Below are positions 39,001-47,937 of a stretch of DNA of 64,000 nucleotides, in pieces. Origin of the DNA: Haliclona indistincta (Eukaryota > Porifera > Demospongiae > Haplosclerida > Chalinidae); contig OZ024784.1 of the NCBI GenBank assembly GCA_964017065.1, forward strand, positions 18,525,905-18,589,904, read 5' to 3'. The notes beneath the pieces are model-generated. The model did not search any database and was not told the origin of the DNA. It saw only the letters and a list, made by a program, of their open reading frames with translations. The position numbers and the translations under genes are program-made. Positions within the stretch are counted from its first letter, which is position 1. Every line of letters starts with the position of its first letter.

Positions 39001-40117
39001 AATACATTTAGCGAGCAGAAAGTCGTGAATTTTGTGTACCTCTACTGCAAATACGAACTGTTTTTAGTGTACGCTGTTGCTTTATAATTGTTATTCACGT
39101 TGATCAATGTGGTGTAGGCATGTTTTTAGGCGCTTAGGACGATACTGTAGTGCAGAATTCGTACTTGCTAGTGACCTTTTTTGTGTACCTCTGGACGCAA
39201 CATGACGAATATCCGAATAAATTCAATACCTTGGAGTTACTGTTCGATGATTCGAATATTGTATAGGCTATAATCTGTATGTAGATAAAGCGTTATCTCG
39301 TCGCAAAACGCCTTTGATTCGGGCAGTTTTTGTATTAGGTAATACTGTGACAATGCTGAACCACGCCGTATCCAAGGGCAAAATTAACTTCCGGCGCAAC
39401 GCGGAGTGTACACGGAAATGCCCAGTGTCCAATCCCAGTCCGTAGGCAATATAATATCTATGGCTAGACCCTCTACCGCGCTTGGCCCCTCCCCTTTTTC
39501 TTTCGCGGTAGAGGGTCATAGCGCGCTAGACTAGGGTAAAGCGTAAACCGTAGAGCGTAGACCGTAAAGCGTGGAGCACTAATGTGTTAAAATGTCATTA
39601 AGTCTTTGATCATGCTCCATTGTGTGAATAAATACCAGTGATTTGACACATTAGTAACTGCGAGGTGACGCTTTACACTCAAATCTTCCTTGCAAGGAGT
39701 AATAAAATCGCTGTACCAGGCTACTCACCTAGTATCTCATCAAATATCTTATACAGTCCTGGTACATATGTGATCTCTCGCTTTACAATAGCTTCCTTCT
39801 CTTCATCCCAGACCCACATGGTCTCGGTAGTCTCGTCTAATGAGCCCACATAAGTGTCTGGGCGCAGCAACACGTGCTCCAGCTGAGAGAAGCGCTGGTA
39901 TACTCGCTCAACAGCCTGTAGTAGTAATAATTATTATAATAAATATTGCTCAGTCCCTCAGGCATACACCACTAGTTGTTTACTCACCGCGGCTGTACTC
40001 TGAGTCACCAACGTCACCACTCGTGGCTTCACGGGGACTAGCGCTCGCTACAGTCAGGACAATTCAAGTTACTATTACTACCCGCTAACGTACCGTTACT
40101 CTAGCCGCCAGAAACAT
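26009..40117 (-). CDS. TOP2: DNA topoisomerase II (multi-exon, with large repeat-filled introns)
   Basis: Topoisomerase II passes one duplex through a double-strand break using ATP. The order along the minus strand is complete: short N-terminal exons at 40117-40094 and about 40049-39987; LRPDTYVGSLDETTETMWVW (about 39910); SVWNNGRGIPIVMHSVEKMY and GGRNGYGAKLCNIFS of the GHKL ATPase (36325-36100); the transducer with SFVNSIATTKGGTHV (35720-34890); the Toprim EGDSAKALA (34680) and DQDQDGSHIKG (29240); GLKPGQRKVMFTCFKRN (28490); and the catalytic tyrosine in AASSRYIFTMLSPLA, which is split across an intron. Then come PIIPTVLVNGCEGIGTG, coiled segments, and a short Lys-rich tail (KKAAGAKKETSKGAKK) with a stop at 26009. 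The first 28 residues are basic, with no acidic residue. Two introns hold minisatellites, a retrotransposon and a nest of inverted repeats. Confidence 0.93.
28014..28055. repeat. perfect 17-bp-arm hairpin in TOP2 intron
   Basis: Arms CATGTTGGCGGGATATA (28014-28030) and its complement (28039-28055) enclose an 8-nt loop, in the intron that splits the catalytic-tyrosine codon context. The motif GGGATATA...GGGTCATAT recurs imperfectly at about 27930-27953. Confidence 0.8.
29407..30373. repeat. 26-bp minisatellite, left block (about 37 copies)
   Basis: Tandem copies of a 26-bp unit (TTAGTATACGATGAATAGGT then AACAAG), differing mainly at three positions (A/G, C/T, and one G to A). The block ends at the 3' boundary of the retrotransposon and resumes on its other side. 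Confidence 0.97.
30374..33420 (-). mobile_element. non-LTR retrotransposon inserted in the 26-bp minisatellite
   Basis: A 3047-bp insertion interrupts the minisatellite. Both flanks show the same 12 nt AGGTAACAAGTT (30362-30373 and 33421-33432), which may be a target duplication or simply neighbouring repeat units. The 5' end, at right, lies only 13 nt before the ORF start codon. The 3' end has a T-rich tail with an ATT/AAT run at about 30490-30520. One uninterrupted ORF argues for a recent insertion. There is no long terminal repeat. Confidence 0.85.
30534..33407 (-). CDS. reverse transcriptase with N-terminal zinc finger and C-terminal restriction-like endonuclease motif
   Basis: The ATG-initiated ORF gives 957 residues. 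Near residues 14-40 is a candidate C2HC zinc finger (CSVC ... H ... C). The reverse transcriptase core follows: NDGGVRPIAVGNSLRR (about 320), LKLDFKNAFNSI (about 390), GVQQGDPLGPLLF (about 440) and the catalytic YLDDG (about 471). A thumb region leads to a CRSC-x9-H-x3-C knuckle and then RPDGVT...LAWDATCVDT, which matches the D...PD...(D/E) pattern of the restriction-like endonuclease in R2-type elements. No apurinic endonuclease domain is present. Elements with this layout (R2, NeSL, CRE and relatives) usually insert at specific sequences, which makes the position inside a tandem repeat notable. Family placement needs a phylogeny; a divergent R2/NeSL-like clade is my best guess. Confidence 0.88.
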   Translation of the reverse strand: MAAHQVISGSPPFCSVCRRSISVTNAGLVRVHGPIRARCLGSSLPPVSAGALSLPPQPSQPEQPAPPTSSNSGLCFPSRTKVIKRIPKSSRLQAAKKLAGILKDVVTSNDVPSWLRLFHFSPRCFHAPRRGGRRWSLVSAISSQLSAESDPPSSLPQSSKNSRPGNHHSSPSDADDSLAMKVSSKLEEGDFNGAVRLACSDDKFAPFDSTTLSALQSRHPPAPADSSIPPVDTSSPSAPEVLESDVLSALSSFPCDSAAGPDCLRPQHLKDMCDPSVVGCREVILPTLVSFVRLVLDGKTPAAVRPFFFGANLVALQKNDGGVRPIAVGNSLRRLVAKVASARVVSEMSDLLAPRQLGFGVQGGAEAAVHAARLYLANLNPGAALLKLDFKNAFNSIRRDKMLLAVLDLCPSLFRFVHSAYASTSSLFWGTELIHSAEGVQQGDPLGPLLFCLSIHSLISGLQSELCFFYLDDGTLGGGVELLQSDVVHIQTHGPQLGLYLNSSKTEIISLDGFSTSTLLSSLPGAKSVEISDAFLLGSPIGDLSSVTDAVVKKTALLSRLGDRLNLLNCHDALVLLRYSLAIPKFLYSLRSAPCFAVPALFEYDNVLCSILSRVSNCDLSAHDSAWLQASLPVKLGGLGIRSAVQLAPSAFLASSAASVSLVQSIVPLRLRQLPPLFRDEALSLWSSTHNSPPPSALSLCSQKSWDLIRSQAVFDSLLESAPDPLSHVRLLACSARESGVWLDVFPSSSLGLRMDDNTIRTAIGLRLGLPLCSPHICRSCGDDVGANGLHGLSCRFSAGRHFRHSAINDIIHRALTSAKIPSRLEPTHLSFNGSRPDGVTMVPWTRGKCLAWDATCVDTFAPSYLPSAATDVGLVADRAEEKKIKKYANLQRELCFSPIAFDTMGVVGSKSMLFLRDLGRRIRATSNDPKSFIYLLRRLAVTVQRGNAISILGTIA
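33421..33676. repeat. 26-bp minisatellite, right block (about 10 copies)
   Basis: Same unit and phase as 29407-30373, continuing on the 5' side of the retrotransposon. The array was therefore one block before insertion. Confidence 0.97.
33677..34554. other. remainder of TOP2 intron, nothing recognised
   Basis: Intron sequence between the minisatellite and the Toprim exon. A 140-codon open frame at 33757-34179 has no recognisable motif and I do not regard it as a gene. Confidence 0.5.
35168..35564 (-). repeat. 53-bp tandem repeat carrying eight copies of a TOP2 splice donor
   Basis: Copies begin at about 35168, 35221, 35274, 35327, 35382, 35435, 35488 and 35541. Each contains, on the minus strand, the last 23 nt of the exon encoding VNSIATTK, the donor ACCAAG|GTGTGTG and a (GT)n-rich start of the intron. 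The copy at 35541-35564 is the real exon end. The next exon begins with GGTHVNM at about 35116. Confidence 0.93.
36548..36980. repeat. 36-bp minisatellite (12 copies) in TOP2 intron
   Basis: Unit GTGAGGACGATCAGACGTCA followed by CGTTAGTGCACTAATT, nearly invariant; the last units have GATGATC for GACGATC. As 36 is divisible by three, the array stays open in one frame, which explains the apparent repetitive ORF. Each unit contains AGACGTCACG, close to a CRE/ATF site. Confidence 0.96.
37053..37129. mobile_element. small inverted-repeat (MITE-like) element
   Basis: Begins GCTAGTCTAGCGTGCTATGA then CCCTCTCCCGCA, and ends TGCGGGAGAAGGTCTAGCC, giving imperfect inverted ends. A related copy in opposite orientation is at 39462-39534. 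Confidence 0.6.
37121..37662. mobile_element. DNA element with about 79-bp terminal inverted repeats
   Basis: Left arm 37121-37199 (starts GGTCTAGCCAAACTCGCAAG) pairs with right arm 37584-37662 with a few mismatches. The 380-bp interior has no transposase frame, so it is non-autonomous. It sits in the large TOP2 intron. Confidence 0.8.
37673..38057. repeat. long near-perfect hairpin, 152-bp arms, 81-nt loop
   Basis: 37673-37824 and 37906-38057 are inverted complements with one difference found by eye (ACACGATTG against ACACAATTG), which would be a G-U pair in RNA. A transcript through this intron would fold into a long duplex. No protein frame is present. It may be a foldback element or a precursor of small RNAs. 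Confidence 0.88.
38901..39450. mobile_element. foldback element with 26-bp perfect ends
   Basis: ATTGCCTACGGACTGGGATT plus GGACAC (38901-38926) is perfectly complementary to 39425-39450. A second inner inverted pair, CACTCCGCGTTGCGC, lies at 38970-38984 and 39394-39408. The interior has no recognised coding content. Confidence 0.75.
39462..39534. mobile_element. small inverted-repeat element, second copy
   Basis: GGCTAGACCCTCTACCGCG at 39462-39480 pairs with CGCGGTAGAGGGTCATAGC starting at 39504. The sequence GCGCTAGACTAG at the right end corresponds to the start of the copy at 37053, in opposite orientation. Confidence 0.65.
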
Positions 40118-40174
40118 GGTGTTCGATACAGCTAGCTACTTGGTCCTCCAGCTTCAGGACGCTTCAGGGACACG

Positions 40175-40235
40175 AGGTACACGTGTTACCAGCCACGCCC
40201 TCACAAGGTACACGTGTTACCAGCCACGCCCTCAC
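40175..40235. promoter_or_regulatory. 30-bp direct repeat with CACGTG E-boxes upstream of TOP2
   Basis: A 30-bp unit (AGGTACACGTGTTACCAGCC then ACGCCCTCAC) occurs at 40175-40204 and 40206-40235, about 60-120 bp upstream of the TOP2 start at 40117. Each copy has a palindromic CACGTG (40180-40185, 40211-40216), the site for Myc/Max/USF-type bHLH factors. The promoter role is inference. Confidence 0.55.
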
Positions 40236-41003
40236 ATTGATGCGTTCGGTAACTTTCCAGAAATATAAATGCACTGGATTTAATTACTGGGACTTACAGT
40301 TTAACTTTCAAGGTTTAACTGGGAATTGTTGCAAACCTTCCTACTGGATTTAGATTCTGCTAACCCAGCTGCAAATTCTTGTCTAGTAGTCATTACCAGC
40401 ACTATACTAACCTCACACCATGAACCACCACACCATCACACCATGAACCACCATCTAGTATTACCAGAGTGATATGCATTGCTACCATGCATCATGTATA
40501 CAGTAAATGTGTCTATTAGGACCTGACTGCATATGCATACCCGTAGCCAACTGACCAACTAGCTGACCAGCACTTAATTTAACAACATTCATGGAGTTGT
40601 AGTTTCAAGCATATAGGATTGTGCATGTCTGATGTCTTTGTAAGAGTTTCAATTAGTAATGCGTCTGAGTGCAGTATGTGGACTCATATAAAGTGCATGG
40701 ATGTAGAGGGTCGATCAGTAGACCCCTACATGGCTATGGATTTGTTGTGCATTACAAACTGACAGTAATGATGACAAAAATGGTTAAACAAATTATTTAA
40801 ATATTGTAGTGACTAGACAACTGATTTGTCAATGTGGGAATTTCCCGTAAACTACAAATCTGATCTATTATGAGATACTGTGATTCCCAGAGTTTCAATA
40901 ACAAAGTGTTTTCAAATTCTGAAAGAACCTCACTATATGAACAGAACAGCTGCTATAGACAATATAGTATGTATGTGCATAAAGTTGAATGTGCTGATTT
41001 ATA
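40236..41003. other. intergenic between TOP2 and SRCR gene A
   Basis: AT-rich with no convincing exon. It holds the TOP2 upstream region and the presumed 3' UTR of the SRCR gene. Confidence 0.5.
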
Positions 41004-43301
41004 TCAGATGTCCTCATCAGTAGGAAGATGCTGCCATGAGATTCTCTCAATCTTTTTGTTGCGCATACAACGCACAATAGCAATGACGACAATACTGAAT
41101 GAGAGAGAGAGATTAGAGTAAGTGAGTGATTAGCAGCAATGGCTGCCCTTACCTTCCCAAGATCAGTAGTAGAAAGAGTACGATTAGTCCCATGAAGGAG
41201 GCTGTGACTAGACTGCTTTGTAGTGCCATCATCATCTGCTGTCCCTGAGACTGTGGAGTACTGGATGGTTGTGCTGGCTGACATACCACTCCAACCACAT
41301 CAACCTCCTTCATCATGGCGATACCAACAGAAGGAGAACTGACATATGAAGCACATTTTGATATTACACTTTCACTGCCTCTGCAGTACACATTAGCTAG
41401 TTGGATCAGCTTATTAGGTCGTTGATAAAAGCGTGATGCATTGTGTACAGCAACTGCACCATCTGTTGTGAAGAACAAATGTTATAGAGATATCTATACC
41501 TATATTCAGGATTAGCATCTATTCTTACTTTGTCCAAGTCCCAGTTGTTTACAGACCACTCCAGCATTAATATCAGACCAGCCTGGCTCAGCAATGAGTC
41601 CCCATAGGTTGTTACTACAGAACTCTACTATACCACTTGTGCTGTTGGGACCACCCACTAGACGAACATTACCATCACTACAAACTGAGAGGGAAGCAGA
41701 TCACAGTATATCATAGTGTGGACTCACAGTCACTGCATCGAACAGCTGTTGTACTGTATGAGTTACAGTACAAGTTATTCCGAGTTTGGTATTGCTCTGA
41801 GCTGTTGAAACACTCTGCCATATTCTGCTCCCAGCCCTGGCAGTCAAACCCACGAAATATAGGACCTTCACCACTCCCCAATGCATTGTTGCTGAGAAAT
41901 GTGTGACCTATAAACAACAGACAAATAATCACAAAGTGTTTAACTTTTGACACACCTTTTCCATGGTAACCAAAGTGGCTACACACAACGTACAAATCAG
42001 CTACAGTGAACTCAGAGCGACACGTACTGCCCCACATTTCTTCCATGCACACCTCCACTCTTCCCTCCTGTTCTATCCTCCCTCCAACCAACCTTACTGC
42101 TCCATCACTGCACTGTGGTTTATTTGGTGCTGTACAGGATAACACTTTCTCATACATTATGTGCCTCTCAGTCAGTATCTAACCTTTATAACATTGTAGT
42201 CCAATCTGAGTGGCTATGTGAGTATTGTATGAGCAGCTTGTTGAAGCATTATGTACATCACATTCCAGCAATGCTCTCTCATCTCCATCACACATTATGT
42301 TAGTGATCCAACTATAAGATGCATTAACTGAGTTAAACCGTCCATCAGTAATCAGTCCTGTAATGGAATAATGATTCATAATATATAATAGTAGAGATAA
42401 ATATATAATAGTAGAGATAAATTATTATGGTGCCCAGCCATGCATTCTTGACCACAATCAAATTAAAGAAGTTTTACTACTCACTCACTAGGGTATTCTA
42501 TGAAGCCAAGCTGTCTGCAGGCTGTGGCTGCCTCATTGTAACCAAACCCACTACTAGTAGACAATGGTGACCACTCTCCATTATAGCATAGCTCCAGTCT
42601 ACCAGTATCACTGGTCTCTCCTCCAACCAACCTAATGGCGCCATGATGTGACAGAGGACAACCTGTAACAGTGTGCATGTGGTAAAGATGTGACTCATGG
42701 TGCATAGTGAATACCTCGTGGTGCTATACAGATAACATGAGCAATACTGTGACAGTGGTCAATATGACTTGAGCAATTGGTCAGCGATTCCTCTATGCCA
42801 GAGCAAGTATAATGTACCAGATTGAAAGAATTGTAGTCATAGTGATAGTAGTGATAAGAAGTGCTCGGTATTGCTCCTGATGAACAAAAAGTGTATGTAA
42901 AAATGAGATGAATGACAACACTGATTCGCTGTTTACTTGGATTGTCGATGTCCAGAAACTCTCTACACGCCACTGTTGCCTCGCGACAGTCCCATCCATA
43001 GCCACACACCATGAGCCATTTGGTGGTGCTGTTACCGGAGTTGGGAGGGTGTCTACACTGCTCCAACGTGTTGCTGCCGGTAACATTGCTATTCACCACA
43101 CGAACATCGCCCAACTGAGAGCTATCGCAGTTAGCTGACTCTAGAAAAAGAACATGAAACAAGACTCTGACCCTGCATTCACACATGTTGTGAGCGCTAT
43201 AATTATTTATACTTACGCGCTACAACAATCGGTGCAACGATTGTCACGACCAGCGTCACTGTTGCTAGCAGTACAGTACAGCTGCATCGAGGCGACATCA
43301 T
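41004..43301 (-). CDS. SRCR-domain transmembrane receptor A (four SRCR domains)
   Basis: The start at 43301 gives a signal peptide (CTVLLATVTLVVTIVAPIVV). Four scavenger receptor cysteine-rich domains follow, each encoded by two exons: GDVRVVNSNVTGSN to HVICIAPR; GAIRLVGGETSDTGRLELCY to GLQCYK; GAVRLVGGRIEQEGRVEVC to TTAVRCSD; and NVRLVGGPNSTSGIVEFC to VVGVVCQ. A membrane helix (SFMGLIVLFLLLILGR) then leads to a short tail, RNKKIERISWQHLPTDEDI, and a stop at 41004-41006. SRCR domains bind proteins or polyanionic ligands; sponges have many such genes, some linked to self-recognition or microbial contact. The ligand here is unknown. Intron positions match genes B and C. The spacer before the membrane is short (QPAQPSSTPQSQGQQ). 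Confidence 0.88.
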
Positions 43302-43487
43302 GACTTGCAGACTCACAAAAAAGTGTTATTGTGTGGAGTCTACCAAGCTTTGAAGAACATGGGAACTTCCCGCTGTTTTGATTACATCAGTGCACTCTGC
43401 ACCATAGTTAGTATTGTTTATTTTAGTGATGATAATAACTACAATGTTAGTAATGCAGTGTATATTGCAGGAGAAGTACAATGTATG

Positions 43488-46417
43488 TCATATGTCCTCC
43501 TCATCATCGGTTGGAAGATGTTGCCAAGAGAGTCTTTCAATCTTCCTGTTGTGTGACCAACGCACAATGACAGCAACAGCAACACTAAATGAGAGAGAAG
43601 AGAGTGAGTGATTACTACAGCAATACCTGTTCTGACCTTGCCATGACCAGTAGTAGCATGAGGAAGATGAGCCCCATGAAGACAGCTGTGACTATACTGA
43701 TTGGATTGATTGTCTGTTGAGAAGAAGTCTGTTGCTGGTCCATGGTTGGTGGAGCGCTAGGTGGCAGCTGGCACATCACTCCAGCCACCTCTACTATATT
43801 TATCATGTCAATACCAGCAGATAGAGAGTACATATGTGAGGCACACTCCATTATCACATTCTCTCTGCCTATACAGTACACATTAGCCAGATGAATCAGC
43901 TTTTTAGGTCGTGAGAACAAGTACGATGCATTGAGTACAGCAACTGCACTATCTGCAATGGTGATACAGATTCTTGGATAAACCTAGATTGATTTTCATG
44001 CTGACAGCTCATCGGATGCTCATAGACACAATAATTACAAGTCTCATGTTTCTACCTCGTTCTAGTCCCAGTTGTTTACAGACCACTCCAGCATTATCAT
44101 CAGACCAGCCTGGCTCAGCAATGAGTCCCCATAGGTTGTTACTACAGAACTCTACTATACCACTTGTGCTGTTGGGACCACCCACTAGACGAACATCACC
44201 AGTACGACAAACTGAGAGGGAAGCAGATCACAGTATTATCATAGTGTGGACTCACAGTCACTGCATCGAACAGCTGTTGTACTGTCTGAGTTACAGTGCA
44301 AGTTATGTGCATTTTCATATTGCTGTGAGCTGTTGAAACACTCAGCCATATTCTGCTCCCATCCCTGGCAGTCGAACCCTCGCAATACTGGACCTTCACC
44401 ACTCCCAAATACACTGTTACTGAGGAAAGTGTCACCTACAACAAGAACAATCAACATCATTTTCAGAATGTTGTCTCTTACTCACTGTTTCCATGGTGAC
44501 CAACACTGTTACACATAACATTGACATCAATGATAGTGAGATGATTGCGACACACACTGCCCCAGACTCCCTTCAAGCACACCTCCACTCTTCCCTCCTG
44601 TTCTATCCTCCCTCCAACCAGCCTTACTGCTCCATCACTGCACTGTGCGGTCGCTGCATGTTGCATAAGAATGACCAATACACTCTTCTTCTATGCCTCT
44701 CAGTCAGTATCTAACCTTTATAACACTGTAGTCCAATCTGAGTGGCTATGTGAGTATTGAATGAGCAGCTTGTTGAAGCATTATGTACATCACATTCCAG
44801 CAATGCTCTCTCATCTCCATCACACACTATGTTAGTGATCCAACTATAAGATGCATTAACTGAGTTAAACCGACCATCAGTAATCAGTCCTGCAGTGATA
44901 CAGTTTGCAACACTCTTAACCCTTTAAGCCCTAATGATGCCATTTGGCATCATACGTACTTCAGATCTGATAACTTTATCAAAAAGTGCCAGAATATTCT
45001 GAAATGTAAGCCAAAATGTAAAAATCCAGTGGTTTTCAGAGTGCACTCCTTTCCACCTTGCATTTTTCTATGGCTTCAATGCAGTTTCACCATAATACTT
45101 TCTGAAACCAAAACGATCACTGAGAAATTTTGACATTTTATTGCTTCAGGGCACTCGAAAAACACATTTTCGCACATTCTCTATGATATGGGCAAAATTT
45201 TGCACTCACCAAAACCACTGCTATCTTTATGTACTTTTCAGTAGCCAGCCCCAAAGTACTAACATTGAGCAAAATTTGACGAGGTCGCTGCACTTATTGG
45301 CTTCACTTCTGCAGAGAGAGGGGCATCCTGACCTGACTTGAGTATAGGCAATTGCAGCTAGTTGTTGGCGAAAAAGACGCAAATTTGAGATCAGTAGCAC
45401 AAAAGATGCACAAGATATTTGCGAGAGAACATTTACGAGGTTAAAATTCCAGCAAGATAATTTTAAAGGGTTAACCAATAACAAAACACATTCTAGTGTA
45501 CAAAACTGACTAAAGTAAACTAAAAACAGATAACACTTTTGTATTGTCATTGTACACATGCAATAATTATATCCTATAGCAGCTCACAATGTATTAGCAT
45601 GACTCACTGTGTGTATTATTGATCAGCACCAATACAGTACTCACTCAAAGCAATATTCATGTGCACTCACTAGGATATTCAGTGAAGCCAAGCTGCCTGC
45701 AGGCTGTGGCTGCCTCATTGTAACCAAACCCACTACTAGTAGACAATGGTGACCACTCTCCATTATAGCATAGCTCCAGTCTACCAGTATCACTGGTCTC
45801 TCCTCCAGCAAGCCTGATGGCGCCATGATGAGGACAACCTGGTACAATGGTGACACAATAACAGATCAATATGATCACGGCAACCAGCCAACTTTATACC
45901 TCTTGGTGGAATGCAGATAGCATGAGCAACATAGGAACAGTAACTAGTATAGCTTGAGCAAGATGACAAAGAGTCTTCACTACCGGTACAGGTATATCTT
46001 ATCAAATAGTGAGAGTTGTAACTGCCGGCACCATTGAAGTATGAAGTGCTGGGTATTGCTCCTGTGAAGGAGATGGCTATGACTGACATGATCATTTCAA
46101 TATATTACACTTACTTGGATTGTTGATGTTCAGGATCTCTCTACACGCCACTGTCGCCTCACGGCAGTCCCATCCAGAGCCGCACACCATGAACCAAGCA
46201 TTACCGGAATATCCCTGGACGTGTCTGCACTGCTCCACTGTGTTGTTCCCTGCTGCAGTGGTCACGACTCGAACATCGTTCAACTGGTAGTCGTAACAGT
46301 TTTCTAGGGACACGAAACAGTAGATCAATGTGTGTGATGAGCAAATCATTGCTTACGAGCTGCAACGATTGAAGCTGTGATCAGCACTACTGCAGCTAGA
46401 AGAGTAGACGTCGACAT
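43488..46417 (-). CDS. SRCR-domain transmembrane receptor B (four SRCR domains)
   Basis: Same plan as gene A. There is a signal peptide (MSTSTLLAAVVLITASIVAA), then SRCR1 (ENCYDYQLNDVRVV, CREILNINNPS, GAIPSTSYFNGAGSYNS), SRCR2 (GETSDTGRLELCYNGEWSP; GLITDGRFNSVNASYSW), SRCR3 (GRIEQEGRVEVCLKGVWGSV; GDTFLSNSVFGSGEGPVLRG) and SRCR4 (GDVRLVGGPNSTSGIVEFC). The membrane helix is about FMGLIFLMLLLVMAR, followed by tail WSHNRKIERLSWQHLPTDDE and EDI, with a stop at 43488-43490. The intron inside SRCR2 is enlarged by a 559-bp piggyBac-type MITE that is absent from the same intron of gene C. Near-identity with gene C across SRCR2 and SRCR3 suggests recent duplication or conversion. Confidence 0.88.
44916..45474. 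mobile_element. piggyBac-type MITE (TTAA target, CCCTTTAA ends)
   Basis: The element starts TTAA-CCCTTTAA at 44916 and ends TTAAAGGG-TTAA at 45474, so the TTAA duplications flank CCC...GGG ends as in piggyBac transposons. It carries no transposase. The matching intron of gene C runs without interruption (CTTGATCAATAACAAAAC), while in gene B the same flank resumes as CCAATAACAAAAC after the element, giving a near empty-site comparison inside the window. Confidence 0.85.
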
Positions 46418-47937
46418 GATAATTGCCAAAATTTATTTCAGCCCCCGCGTGAGGGCTGGTATATTAAATTTGCCCATAGATTTGTCTATAAGAAATTATA
46501 AGTGGTTAAACAATAATAATGCTCTTATTTATTTTCATGCAACTGCATGTTCTATACCTCATGCAAAATGACAAAACTCAGCTGGGACCATCAGCATCAT
46601 TATGTCACAGATGCCGGGCTGTGTAACCTCATGTTATCTCATGGCTGCAAGCTCACTCAAGTATGTATACCCAAATCAACATAAGCATAATAAAAGAAAT
46701 ACCTAATCACAAGCCCTGTGCTGTGCTAAATAAAATATACTGATCGGATGCAGGCTCAGTAGCTGCTATTTTATTTGCTCAGTTTATTCTGATGACTGGC
46801 TGATGACAGCAGCATTTACATGTACAGCAGATGAGTCAGTGCTAGAAACATTTGACATTACTTGAATTAACTAATAGTGTTTCAGCAAGCTACTGTTCCT
46901 ATAAACTGCTCATCAGCTTGAATACAAAACTTTTTTATAAGACTTTATAGAGAGGGTAACATATGATAGCTACAAGCTAATAGATAATGAACCTTAGGTA
47001 ATAAGTAAAGTGAGGTAATTTTTGAATACAAAGAAAAAATCAGTATGACACCAGTTAGGCAGATTGTTCCTAATTCCAATTGTGCTTGGGAAAAAAGAAA
47101 AGTAGTACGCTTTCGCTGTAGCATGGGGGTGGTTAATAGAGCGAGAAGAAGCTTGGTTTGAATGTCCACGATACGGCACTAGGAAACCAGGAGGGAAATA
47201 GAATTAATCATAATAATTATATAAATCTTGTAAAGGGTGGAGAGTTTAGATGTTTCCTTCTAGATTCAAGTGACGGAAGATCGGCAAGCTCAAGAAAATG
47301 GTAGTATTTGGTGTCCCTAGAGCGGGGGATCATTTTTCAACTAGCTATATATATATGTCCTTGGTGAGAGGTAAGGAGCCCAAACTGGTGTTGCAGAGGA
47401 TGGGATCAAGGTTTTACAATAGTTTGATCATACATGTAGCTAGAGTCCACCAAACCATAAAATCTTTGTAAAGCAAACCAAGTAGTTTTCATGCTTTGGC
47501 ACAGACAGCATCCCCATGAGGCGACCAGCTTAGAAATGAGGAAATAAGCATTTCTAAATATTTAAAAGTTCCAACTTGTTCCAAGACATCACCACCTTGG
47601 CTAAGAGACAGAGGCTAGGTATACAAATGTACATGCATCTATGGGCTCGAGTAAGCTGAACAACTATATATTATGGCTGCAACTAGTATCTTAGCTAGAA
47701 AGCTAGTGTGATCATTTATTATATACCGCATAAGCTCATGAGATGGTTCCTTGTGCTCAGTTGTGGTGTCTAAACCTGAGATGGGATGTTTCGTTCCATG
47801 GTGTCGAAATTAGAGATGAAATTGAGAATTTTTCGAGAAATTAGCTATGTCCCAATGCATGCATGGTCTCTGATGACTCCCACAGTACATGACTATATTT
47901 TTGACTATAATGCATCCTTAATAATAAACTATCGATG
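46418..47937. other. intergenic with a LINE relic, otherwise nothing recognised
   Basis: AT-rich DNA between SRCR genes B and C. Apart from the degraded retroelement tail at 46990-47179 no coding signal is seen. Confidence 0.5.
46990..47179 (-). pseudogene. degraded LINE (endonuclease/reverse transcriptase) C-terminal tail
   Basis: The minus-strand frame includes HPHATAKAYYFSFFPSTIG and IRNNLPNWC. This resembles the conserved end of many metazoan LINE polyproteins, where the pattern is SFFPRTI..WN.LP. No reverse transcriptase core remains nearby, so it is a 5'-truncated fossil. Confidence 0.5.
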
